From NCBI GenBank assembly GCA_033807775.1, contig CM066313.1, forward strand, positions 90,839,484 through 90,903,483: a DNA stretch of 64,000 nucleotides. Reading direction: 5' to 3'. The notes beneath the pieces were generated by a model. That model was not told the DNA's origin and searched no databases. It was given only the letters and a program-made list of their open reading frames with translations. Source of the DNA: Saussurea involucrata. Lineage: Eukaryota > Streptophyta > Magnoliopsida > Asterales > Asteraceae. Below are positions 1 through 11,300 of this stretch, one piece after another. Made by a program: the position numbers and the translations under genes. Position 1 is the first letter of the stretch; every line of letters starts with the position of its first letter.

Positions 1-3000
1 TTATCCTCGTTACCGGAAAGTTGGTCAGGAACGGTCACTGCCATTAGTGGTTCAGCTGGAACCTCTAAACTCACCTTTGAGGGCATACGTGACTTCATCC
101 TAGGAGAGGACATAAGGAGACGAAGTTCTGGAGAATCATCTAGTGCTTTGCTAAGCACTGAAGGGAGAGGTAGAAAGACAGAAAGGGGTAATGGCAGAGG
201 TAGATCAAAGTCTAGAAAGAGGAGCCAGTCAAAACCAAGGAAAGACATCCAATGTTGGAAGTGCAAAGAAACTGGGCACTTCAGAAACCAGTGCCCTAAA
301 CAATCAGATGGAAACAGAGAGGTTAACGCAACAACTGATGATTCAGAAGATGCCCTTATCTGCTGTGTTGAGAATACAGCAGAGTCTTGGATCATGGATT
401 CCGGTGCATCTTTTCATGCTACCTTCAGCACGAAGATGATGAAGAATCTACGGACAGGTAACTTTGGTAAAGTTCGTTTGGCTGACCATCGCACTCTTGA
501 TATCACAGGAATAGGTGACACAGACATAAAGACTTCATTGGGTACCATTTGGACATTGAAGGACGTTCGGGTCGTTCCCAGCCTTAAGAAAATGTTGATT
601 TCTACTGGGCAGTTGGACGACCAAGGATTTAGAACTACCTTTGGTGATGGGCAATGGAAGGTTGTCAAAGAAAACCTTGTAATTGCCAGGGGTAAAAAAC
701 GAGGCACCTTATACATGGTTGAGGTTCCTGACGACGAGGTGAATGCAGTGACCAGCGAGCTGAATCCTTCCAGATTGTGGCATCAATGTCTCGGCCACAT
801 GAGTGAAAAAGGAATGAAGATGCTCTTTGCCAAAGGAAAGCTTCCTGATTTGAAAAAGGTGGATACAGAGTTCTGTGAACCCTGTGAACTTGGCAAGAAA
901 AAGAAGGTATCCTTTGTGAAGACGGGTCAGACGCCGAAAGCTCAGAAATTAGAGCTTGTTCACACGGACGTTTATGGACCGACACCAGTCTCTTCCTAGG
1001 GAGGATCGAACTACTATGTGACCTTCATCGATGATTCAACACGCAAGGTATGGGTTTACTTTCTTAAGAATAAGTTTGATGTTTTCAATACTTTTAAGAA
1101 ATGGAAAACTGCTGTTGAATTGGAAACTAACCTGAAGGTAAAGTGCTTGAAGTCGGATAATGGTGGGGAATACATCAGCACAGAGTTTACTGAATATTGT
1201 GCTGAACATGGCATTCGGATGATAAAGACAGTTCCAGGCACTCCTCAACAGAATGGAGTGGCAGAAAGGATGAACAGAACTTTGAATGAAAGGGCTAGAA
1301 GTATGAGACTTAATGCCGGGCTTCCAAAGACGTTCTGGGCTGATGCAGTTAACACTGCATCTTATCTTATCAATCGAGGAATATCAGTACCATTGGGCTT
1401 CAAGATACCAGAGGAAGAATGGAAAGGTGAAGCAGTAAAGTATGAACACTTGAAGGTGTTCGGATGCAGTGCCTATGATCTGAAGAAAGATGGTGACAAG
1501 TTGGATGCAAAAGCCAAGAAATACACCTTCATTGGATATGGCTCAGATAGCATGGGCTACAGGCTTTGGGACTTTGAAAGCAGAAAGGTAGTCAGAAGCA
1601 AACATGCAACGTTCAACGAGGCTGGACTTTATAAAGACAGGAGCACAGTAAACTCAAATGATCAGAAAGAACAAGCTGAGTTTGAAAGTGATGACATCAG
1701 AATCAGAGGGCCAGAAGATACTCAGGGTAGTGGGAGCATTGAGCCTGATTTTCAGAATAATGATGAGTCTGAAGATGTTCATGAAGACACTGTCAACAGT
1801 GAAAGCTCAAAGGATGAAGAAGAAACATCTTCTCCAGAACAGCCTCAGCCAGTTGAATCACACTGGTTCAGGAGATCCACCAGAGTCTCTAAGCCTCCTG
1901 AAAAATACAATCCATCAGTCAATTATCTTCTTTTGACTGAGAATGGTGAACCAGAAAGTTACTCTGAAGCAGTTAAGCTGAAAGATTCGTTGCAGTGGGA
2001 GCATGCAATGAAAGAAGAAATGGGATCTCTAAACAAGAACCAAACTTGGGTTTTAACCAAGCTTCCGCAAGACAAAAGAGCGTTGCAGAATAAATGGGTA
2101 TTCAGAATCAAGGAAGAGCATGATGGGTCTAAACGGTACAAAGCCCGTTTAGTGGTCAAGGGTTTTCAACAGAAAAAGGGGATTGATTTCAATGAAACTT
2201 TCTCTCCAGTGGTGAAAATGACCACCATTAGATTGATCCCGAGTATTGTAGCTGCAGAGGGCTTACATCTAGAGCAGCTAGATGTCAAGACAGCATTTCT
2301 ACATGGTGACCTTGATGAGGATATCTACATGGCACAACCTGAGGGGTCTCAGGTTGCTGGTAAAGAAGACTGTGTCTGCAAACTGAAAAGGAGCTTGTAT
2401 GGTCTAAAACAAGCACCCAGGCAGTGGTACTTGAAGTTTGATGACTTCATGGAGAGGACCGGGTACAGAAAATGTGAGACGGACCATTGCTGTTATGTGA
2501 AGAAATTCAAGGGCTCCTATATCATTCTACTTCTCTATGTAGATGATATGCTGATTGCAGGTGCTGATATAAAAGAGATCAGCAAGTTAAAGAAACAAAT
2601 GTCTGAAGAATTCGAGATGAAAGACTTGGGTCCAGCCAAACAGATACTCGGTATGAGCATTACTCGAAACAAGAAAGATGGATCTTTGACACTATCCCAA
2701 GAGAAATACATCGGGAAAGTGTTAGAAAGATTCAAGATGAATGATGAGAAGACAAAACCTAGAAACACACCTTTGGGAAGTCATTTCAGGCTTACCAAAG
2801 ATCAGTCTCCTAGATCAGAAGATGAGAAAGCAAATATGGCTAAAGTTCCTTACGCATCTGCTATTGGTAGTCTCATGTACGCCATGGTTTGCACGAGACC
2901 AGACATAGCCCATGCCGTCGGGGTTGTTAGTCGTTTTATGTCAGATCCGGGAAGAGAACATTGGCAAGCAGTCAAATGGTTGCTCAGGTATTTGAAGGGT

Positions 3001-3504
3001 ACTTCAAAGTTGGGATTATGTTTCAAAGGTAAAGATTCAGTTCTCAGAGGATATACTGATGCTGATTTGAGTGGATGCAAAGAGACATTTAAAAGCACTA
3101 CAGGGTACGTCTTTACAATGGGAGGAACAGCAGTTAGTTGGATGTCCAGACTTCAGAAAAGTGTAGCCTTATCAACAACAGAAGCTGAATACATGGCAGT
3201 TGCTGAAGCCAGTAAAGAGCTAGTGTGGTTACAGGACTTTCTTGAAGAACTTGGGAAAAAGCAAGCTGATTACTCGTTATACTGTGACAATGAGAGTGCA
3301 GTGAAACTAGCTAAGAATCCAGTCTATCATGGGAAAACAAAGCACATTGGGAGGAAATATCATTTTGTCAGAAATTTGATCTGTGATGGTACGATAAATG
3401 TGACGAATATCTCAGGTGCAAAGAATCCAGTAGATATGTTCACCAAATCTGTGACGCTGGATAAGCTGAAGTTCTGTATGACTTCAGCTGGCCTTCAGGA
3501 ATAG
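1..3504 (+). pseudogene. copia Gag-Pol polyprotein, C-terminal part, one in-frame stop
   Basis: One reading frame is open from position 1 to the stop at 3502-3504, except for a single TAG at 997-999. In order it shows the end of Gag with a CCHC zinc knuckle (CWKCKETGHFRNQC, 274-315), the aspartic protease motif WIMDSGASFHAT (about 388-423), a GAG-pre-integrase segment (RLWHQCLGHMS), the integrase core (FIDDSTRK, then SDNGGEY and the catalytic-Glu region NGVAERMN), the RT with YVDD (about 2536-2547) and RNase H (STTEAEYMAVAEA). The polyprotein would be cleaved into these enzymes and drive replication by reverse transcription. The one stop lies just before the integrase core (SS*GGSNYYV). A Leu or Trp codon mutated to TAG is the simplest explanation; otherwise the frame looks intact, so decay is recent. 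Confidence 0.9.
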
Positions 3505-3611
3505 TGTTGAGAAGGCAGGTGGCAACTAAGGGGGAGCTCAAGCTCAGTTGGTGTTTACAGAAGTACAGAGGAGTGCAGGTGTTCGTGTTTCGAAGCCTCC
3601 AAGTGGGAGAT

Positions 3612-3894
3612 TGTTGGGATGTAGGCCTCGGCCCACTGGTCAGGAAAAGGGAGAGGCGCAGCCGGCCCTAGGCCCTCTACCCTAGTTTCCTTAATTAGGT
3701 GTTTACCCTAATTATGTTTGTCTATATATTGATCCCATTGTACTTGTAAACATTGTAGCAGAAATAAAGAAAACCCTAGTTGCCCCCGTGGATTAGCATG
3801 ATCACCCTGATCGTGTGAACCACGTAAATTCTCGTGTTCTTTTCTTGCTTTCGGTTGTGTGCGTATTGTGTGTGTGTAACGTTTAATCTTAACA
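3612..3894 (+). repeat. 3' LTR of the copia element
   Basis: The LTR begins TGTTGGGATG directly after a purine-rich tract (AAGTGGGAGAT) and ends CTTAACA, giving the TG...CA termini expected of an LTR, about 283 bp. It contains a TATA-like stretch (TCTATATATT near 3721) and a poly(A)-signal-like AATAAA (near 3764), consistent with a short U3-R-U5. The limits rest on the termini and polypurine tract only, since the 5' LTR is not available for comparison. Confidence 0.85.
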
Positions 3895-3928
3895 AACTCC
3901 ATAATGGACCTTGGGGATTTTGAGAGTA

Positions 3929-4849
3929 CTAGCATGCAAGGTTTTAAAAAGAGGAATCGTGTCTCAAGGCTTTTTCCCTCAACGAGGGGAGGCAGATCGA
4001 GGCATAAGCCTTGAGGCGGAAATATATATACTACACAAAATATATTTACACCAATCTGCATTCCACTGCTTCTACTAAAAAATATACACACACACACACA
4101 CTTGACACTTGAGTACTAGACACAATAAATATATATATCACACTTGGTTACCAGAAGAATCTACATACACCTTTTTCAATCACGAAATATAGATTTAGTG
4201 ACAAAGAAAAGAATATTGATCTATTCATAACATATATATATATATATATATATGTAGAGGGTGGCTCAAACGAGAACAGTAGCTATTTAAAAGAACACGA
4301 GAACCAACAAAATCATATATGATTTTACGTTAACGCGCGAAAAAACCACGCTGACCAGAAGCCGCGGCCAAAGTTCTTTTTCCCTCTTTAATGTAAAATC
4401 ATATATGATTTTGTTGGTTCACATGTTCTTTTAAATAAGTATGGTTCCCGTTTGAACCCGACTCTATATATGCTCACAACTCATAAAGAAAAAATAGTAA
4501 ATATCAACAAAGTAGGAGTAGAAGTGTGACTGCTCCCGTGAACCATAGAGAAGCCAGGAAGAAAATGCAAAGAGAAGTGGAGGAACCTGGAACTCACAAA
4601 GGACACAAACGAGTACCAGATAGGGCTTAGGAGGGCTTAGGAGAACTAGAGAAGAACAAGGTTTTCAAAAAAGAAATAGAGAAGGTTTAAGTCATTTTTT
4701 TGAATAATTTAGCCTTTGTATTGAGGCGTACGCCTCTCCACCACCTCACCGCCTGAGTCACCGCCTCGGGATTGATAGGCGCCGTCTCAGGTGCGATTTT
4801 GAACCGCCTCATGTCGAGGCGCCTCATATGTTTTTTAAAACCATGCTAG
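3929..4849. mobile_element. Non-autonomous TIR element with GAGGCG-rich ends
   Basis: The ends are an imperfect inverted repeat: CTAGCATG..GGTTTTAAAA at the left and TTTTAAAACCATGCTAG at the right (4836-4849). Inside each end the sequence is rich in GAGGCG/CGCCTC motifs (about 3970-4020 and 4725-4830), which look like subterminal repeats. No coding capacity is seen. The CTAG overlap at the ends leaves the exact target duplication uncertain, so the superfamily is not assigned. Confidence 0.55.
4255..4466. mobile_element. Hairpin MITE inside the TIR element
   Basis: The first about 75 bp (starting TAGAGGGTGGCTCAAACG) is the reverse complement, with some mismatches, of the last about 75 bp (ending CGTTTGAACCCGACTCTA). 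The arms share the block CCAACAAAATCATATATGAT. The element is about 212 bp, has no ORF and is flanked by TA-rich DNA, so TA may be its target. It fits a foldback MITE. Confidence 0.7.
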
Positions 4850-5013
4850 CGTGCCAAACAACCCATAATATGAGATAAACATACCATTGTAAAGGATTTC
4901 TATCTTTTAATTTTATTACTTGTTTTAATTATTGGTGTATTTAGCTCAAATTTGTATTTGTTAATTATGATTCTTAATCTTTGACAGCATAATTAGTTCT
5001 TTTCAATATGCAG

Positions 5014-5328
5014 ATTAAGTTGCTAAAAATCCTCGCTTTACTCGGTAGTGGCGACAAAAAGTCCAGCGAGCAGATGTATACTGTCATCGGAGACATAATG
5101 AGGAAGAGCGACACAACTAGTAACATAGGAAATGCCATTCTTTATGAATGCATATGTTGTATCTCATCTATACAGTCGAGTCCCAAGTTATTGGAAACAG
5201 CGGCTGAATCAATTGCTAAATTCCTGAAGGTGTGGCCTTATTTGTGTACTTAAAAGAAATATTAAATTATTTTGACATCTTTCCAAAAAAAAGTATTTTG
5301 GCAGTAGGATAAGTGTCAAAGCTGTCGG

Positions 5329-5359
<31 letters not shown>

Positions 5360-8300
5360 GCTAGTCTTATTGGTAACTTTCTCTGCATTGTAGAGTGACA
5401 GTCACAATTTGAGGTATATGGGCATTGATGCTCTTGGTCGATTGATACGGATAAGTCCAGAAATTGCTGAACAACACCAACTTGCTGTAATCGACTGCTT
5501 AGAGGTGAGTGGATTCAGTATCTCATTATTCACATGTGCATTTGAAGCAACTCGTATTTTTATTAGATTGGAACCAATCTTTTACTTATCTAGTTCATTG
5601 ATCTATCAGATATTTTTAAATACTTGCAAATGAAGTTAATTACTCACATTTATATGCATATATTGAATTGTTGACACAGGATCCTGATGACACTCTCAAG
5701 AGGAAAACCTTTGAGCTGCTTTATAAAATGACGAAGTCGTCCAATGTGGAAGTGATCGTAGACCGTATGATTGATTACATGATTAGCATCAATGATAATC
5801 ATTACAAAACTGAAACCGCATCGAGATGCGTGGAGCTTGCAGAGCAATTTGCACCCAGCAACCATTGGTTTATCCAGGTTTATTCTTGCATACACGATAA
5901 TTCATTTCAGATGGCCAATTTTCGTGGAATTGTTGCATGTTTACTAAAATTCTATTTTTTTTCTTCTCGCTACATTTTTAACTTTATAGACTATGAATAA
6001 AGTCTTCCAGCATGCTGGGGATCTACTGAACCCTAAGGTGGCACATAACTTGATGCGATTGATTGCTGAGGGATTTGGAGAAGATGATGATATGGCAGAT
6101 AGTCAGCTGAGATCATCCGCTGTATGTAATTCTTATCTATAATTATAGTTTTAAGATATTCAGTATCTTTTTATTATTATTTTTGGGATATATGATTGGA
6201 GCTGTCTGTTATTGGGTGCAGGTGGAATCTTACCTTCAAATAGTTGATGAGCCAAAACTTCCATCTGCATTTCTCCAGGTAGGTTCTGGCATATGTAGGT
6301 TTCATATTCACTGCCATGGCTGCTTTGTTCTTTGTTTTTTACGATGTTAGCTTTGAGAACAGGTGATATGTTGGGTGTTGGGTGAATATGGAACTGCAGA
6401 TGGTAAATATTCTGCCTCTTACATCAGTGGCAAATTATGTGACGCGGCAGAAGCACATTCAAATGATGATATAGTTAAGGTATGTTTACGAGCTTTATGA
6501 GCACTAAATGGTGTCTATTGGCATATTTACGGTTGCAGTTTCATATACTTGACTTGTTTTCTAGGAGTTATTTTTGACTTTGTTACTTGCTCATTTGGTT
6601 TCATTTTTTGGGAAAAAAAGTAGGGGGCGTTATTTCTTTTGCTGAACACATGTGACTTCTTCCATTCCTAGAGGGTTTTAAGGGATAATTGCATTAAAAT
6701 GGAACAAAGTTTGACGTAATTCCTATTTTAGGGAACCAACTTTAAAAATTATCATTTTAGGGCTTGAGACAAACTTTTCATATATTTAAGGGCCTGGTTT
6801 ACCTGTTTAGTACGTAACCTAGGGCTGTGCAATCGGACGGGTCGGGCGGATCGGGGCCCAAAACCCGTAACCCGATCGGGTATCGGGGTGTGTGTATTGC
6901 ACCCGAAATCCGTCCGATATACCCTTCGGATATCGGATATCGGGTATCTCGGGTACGGTTCGGGTCCCGCGGGTTGGGCCTGACTTCTGGCCCATTTTTT
7001 TAGCCCAATATTCCCGACTTCTGGCCCATTTTTAGCCCAAATTTCACACTTTTCGGTTTTTCGGCAAGATATATAAATTAACCAACTGGTAAAATTAACC
7101 AAACTACCAAAGTTTAAAACTTTAAATACCAAACTACAAGTCTAGCTGTCTAGTAGTCTACAATATATAATTATATATAAATTAACCAACTAAAATTAAC
7201 CAACTAAAAGTTTAAAACTTTAAATACCAAACTACCAAAGTTTAAAAGTTTACAAAACCGAATAAGTTAGACAGTTAGTAATTAGCAAACCAAACCAAAA
7301 AAGTCCAATCAAAGTATCAAAGTATCAAAGTACCAAATTACCAATTACCAAACCAAACCAAAGTCCAAATAACCAAATAACCATCAAGCAAACCAAAGTA
7401 CCAAACCAAGAGATGTGTTCCGACTTCCGACTTCCTACTTCCTACTTCCTACTTCCTAAAGTTCCAACCAAACATCCAATTTGGATGATCCAAACCAATC
7501 CTGTAAGTGAACAAGTGATCAAACATCCAAATAGTTTGGTAAGACGGTAACAAAAAAAATCAATAACTATAAATAGAATGATAAATCAAAAAAGTCGTAG
7601 TATAGTCCCGTACCTTCAAATCACGAATCAACTTCAAAAAAATCGTTTGAAGCTTGTGTACTAGGAGTATCTTCAGTATTAGTAACACGAGTTGAAGAAG
7701 TTCCAAGCCTCAAATTTTCCATTTCTGCATGTTTTAAAATTAAAAGCAACAAATTTTAAACTTTAAAGTGTTTATTTTAATCTATAAATTATCAAACTCA
7801 TAAATTAATATCGTACGCGTACCTTTCTCAAACTTCTCAAGATCCTCTATGTTTTCTTCCACCGCAACTGGTTCAACAGGGCCTCTTAACCAATCTTGCG
7901 TACAGATAAGTGCTTCAACTATTTTAGGAGTTAGAGAACTCCTAAAATTATCCAACACTCGCCCACTTGTACTAAAAGTCGATTCGGATGCAACGGTAGA
8001 AATGGGTACGGCAAAGACATCTCGTGCAACTTTGGAAAGGATGGGAAAGCGTACACTATTTATATTCCACCACTTAAGCAAATCAAAGTCTAACCCATTA
8101 TCATCCACAGTTTGCTCTCCTAGATAAACATCCAACTCATTCATTTTTCTATCTGCGGTCCCACTTTCAGCTCTTTGCTTCTTCAAAAAACTTTTAGACT
8201 TTGATTCTTTTCCAAGAGGGGGGGGGGGGGGGTCCTTGTCTCGATTGCGATTGGGTTTGGGGTTGGGTTTGGGATTAGGAAGGTACAGAAAATTCTTGCA

Positions 8301-11300
8301 AATAATCCTCAAACAAAGAAGTGAGTTGAGTCTTTACCTTCCGAAAGCACGCTTCACCTCTTTCTTCACCAAACAATGTACACAACTGGGATGGCATGAA
8401 GTCCACTTTATCTCTTGGATCCATAATATTGGCAAAGAAAATCACCAAGTTCATCTTATCCGGATCACCCCAGTATTTATCAAACTTATCCTTCATTTTG
8501 ATACCCATATTCTGTTTATAGAATGTAAATAAATTATAACAATGTAAATAAACTATAACAATGTAGATAAATTATAACAATGTAAATAAATTATAACAAT
8601 GTACCTTTTCAGTCAAATTCTGAGAAGCAATCATCTCCGCAAGCGTGAACTCCAAATCACATATCTCGGTAAGGTAACAATTGGAAGTGATATACAGAGA
8701 GCCTGAGATTTTTAGCGTCATTTCATAAAAGGTCTTCAAAAGGGGTATGAAGCTCTCTAAATACACCCAATCAAAATCCGCCAACATAGAATCACCCAAA
8801 TCCGACCTAAACGAGGGTTCATGTCCATTATATGCTTCAAACACGGTTCTATAAGGGATGGCATTCCTGAGCATCATATAAGTTGAGTTCCATCTAGTAG
8901 GAACATCAAGACAAAGAGAACTTTTTTCTTCCACCCCAAGTAACGTAGCCAGCTCTCTAAACTTGAACAATCTAGCCGGCGAACCCCTAACCCACCTAAC
9001 AGTCTCTCTAAGCTTCTTAACAGATGAATCTGCCATCTTCAACCCATCTTGGACAACCAAATTCAAAATATGTGCCACACATCTCATATGTAAGTGTTGT
9101 GCCCTAACAGGTGAACACCCCCAAGATACCAGTTTGTTTTTCAAGAATCCTATGGCAACATTGTTAGAAGCTGCATTATCTACCGTGATGGTAGAAATGT
9201 TTTTGATGCCCCAGTCAACCAAACAAATCTCTAACGCTCTGGCTATTGCATCCCCCTTGTGCGATTGGATTGGCACAAAAGATATTATTTTTTTGGTCAA
9301 TCTCCATTGGGAATCAATATAATGTGCAGTTATGCACATATAATTGATCTGTTGCACGGATGTCCAAGTATCCGTGGTTAAGCTAAGCCGTTGGGAGTGT
9401 TCCTTAAAAAACTTTTTAAGATTATTCCGCTCTTCATAATAAATGGAAAATATGTCTCTATTAATCGTCCATCTAGAAGGTATTCTGAACATCGGACACG
9501 CTTCTTGAACCCATTGTCTCCACCCCCTACCGTCTACAAACTTGAGAGGTAGTTCATCTATTATAATCATCTTAGCAGTTGCTTTTCTAACCCTCTCTTG
9601 ATTAAAGGACCAATTAGTCAACACGCTTTCGTTTTGAGAATTTGAGGCAAATGCTAACATGGACTGTCTAGTCTCTTTTGCCCGAGGGTTTTTAAGGCAT
9701 GCAAGGGCATGGTTTTTTAGGGAGGAAGTCCCGTGCTTTTTAGGGTCAGCGGCGTATGTTTTTGCACAATACTTGCACTTTCCTTTTATGGTATTACCTT
9801 TGTCATCTAAAATTTCATCAAATTGCTCCCAATAAACTGACCTTTTTTCCGCCGCTTTACGTTTTTTTGTTTCCGGTGGTGGCGGTGCACTACTATTGAC
9901 TTCGAATTGATCCATTCCAAATCTATTAATTTCAAACATCAAACAAACATTATAGTTTCAAGTTCAACATTTATACAAACATCAAACATATTATAGTTTC
10001 AAGTTCAACATTTATAAAAACATCAAACATATTATAGTTTCAAATCTAAACATAAAACATACAAAGTAAACAAACTAACATAAAGTCATAAACATCAAAG
10101 TATCAAACATATTATACTAAGTAAGATTGTAAGAAACATCAAACATATTATACCATTACAATTTACCATCATCTTAAAAACCATACATATTATACTAACT
10201 TTACTAAGTAAGTAACTAAATTACTAAAGTAACTAAACCATACAAATTACAAACATCAAACATATTATAAATAATAAATTTATGATATTAGATTATTAGT
10301 CATTTAGACAAGTAGACAACTAAGACAAGTACCTCACAAGTCACAACTCACAAGAATGGCCGTCGTCGAAGTCGATGGAAGCGGACACCGGACAGCCGTG
10401 GTGGAGACTGGAGAATGGCCGGCGATGGTGGGCGGCGGTGGTGGATAATGGCCGGCGGGGGGTGTGGGTGGTGGCGAGTGGCGATTTGCGATGCCGATTG
10501 CCGATTTGGGAATTGGATTTGGGGTTTTAGGTTAGAACTTAGAAGAAATCGTGAAAGTGACACTGTTGGGTTTTTAGGTAAAAAAACTGATTTTAATTTT
10601 TAAATATAATATATTAATATATATATATATATATTAAATTTATTAAATACATTTTTTTTATTTATCGGATATTCGGACGGGTCGGGTGGGTAAAACCCAA
10701 ACCCAACCCGATCCTAGTTTAACCGAACAATTAAGCGGATCGGGTCATTCGGGGTTCGGATATTTTGGGTGCGGGTTTTTAGTGGAAATTGCGGGTCGGG
10801 TCGGATCGGGTTATCGGATATTTCGGGTTTTGCACACCCCTAACGTAACCGGTGATATCATATGATGTGGCAAAATCATTGATAAAAAAAAGCTTACTTG
10901 GATATTTAAAATCCACCTCATCATTAATTAACAATACAAAAAAACTCTAGCCTTTTCTTCTCCACCTGCCGCCTCTTCGTAACTCACAATTCTTCTATTT
11001 CATTCTTCTTCAATCCTCCTTACCAAACCCTTGATTCTACCTTAACCTTACTGTTTCTCAATTCCTTTTCTTCTACCTTATTAACCCATTCATGTTCAAA
11101 GTGGGTCTCCATCTATGGTGAGTTCTTCTTCACCGACACCCTCCAAACAAGTGGGTCTCCATCTTCGAGGAGTTATTGACCCATTCGTGTTCAAGTTATT
11201 CTTCTCCAGCCACCGACCCACGTCATCCATCCCTATCGCATCCAGCCATCCAGGAATTACATTTTTGGTTCTTGGGTTTATGAAATCCATGGAATTACAG

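Larger units (their letters stand above)
1..3894 (+). mobile_element. Ty1/copia LTR retrotransposon, TNT1-94/Tork type, 5' end outside window
   Basis: The internal region runs from the window edge through gag, protease, integrase, reverse transcriptase and RNase H in the Ty1/copia order, followed by a purine tract (about 3601-3611) and one 3' LTR (3612-3894). The 5' LTR and most of gag lie left of position 1. The element is in the same orientation as the AP4E exons that begin at 5014, and since the earlier AP4E exons are not in the window it presumably sits in an AP4E intron. The target-site duplication cannot be checked because the other end is missing. Confidence 0.93.
6820..10842 (-). mobile_element. 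hAT-superfamily DNA transposon, about 4.0 kb, with 8-bp TSD
   Basis: The ends are inverted: left TAGGGCTGTGCAA, right (reverse complement) TAGGGGTGTGCAA. An exact 8-bp target duplication ACGTAACC flanks it at 6812-6819 and 10843-10850. Subterminal regions are full of CGGGTCGG/TATCGGGT motifs in both orientations (6835-6960 and 10665-10830). The transposase gene is on the minus strand. The TSD length, TIR sequence and BED/hAT transposase together make the class clear. Confidence 0.95.

Noticed and set aside
10348..10563. Proline/arginine-rich minus-strand ORF in the hAT
   Set aside because: It lies in the GC-rich 5' region of the transposase gene, without homology; compositional.
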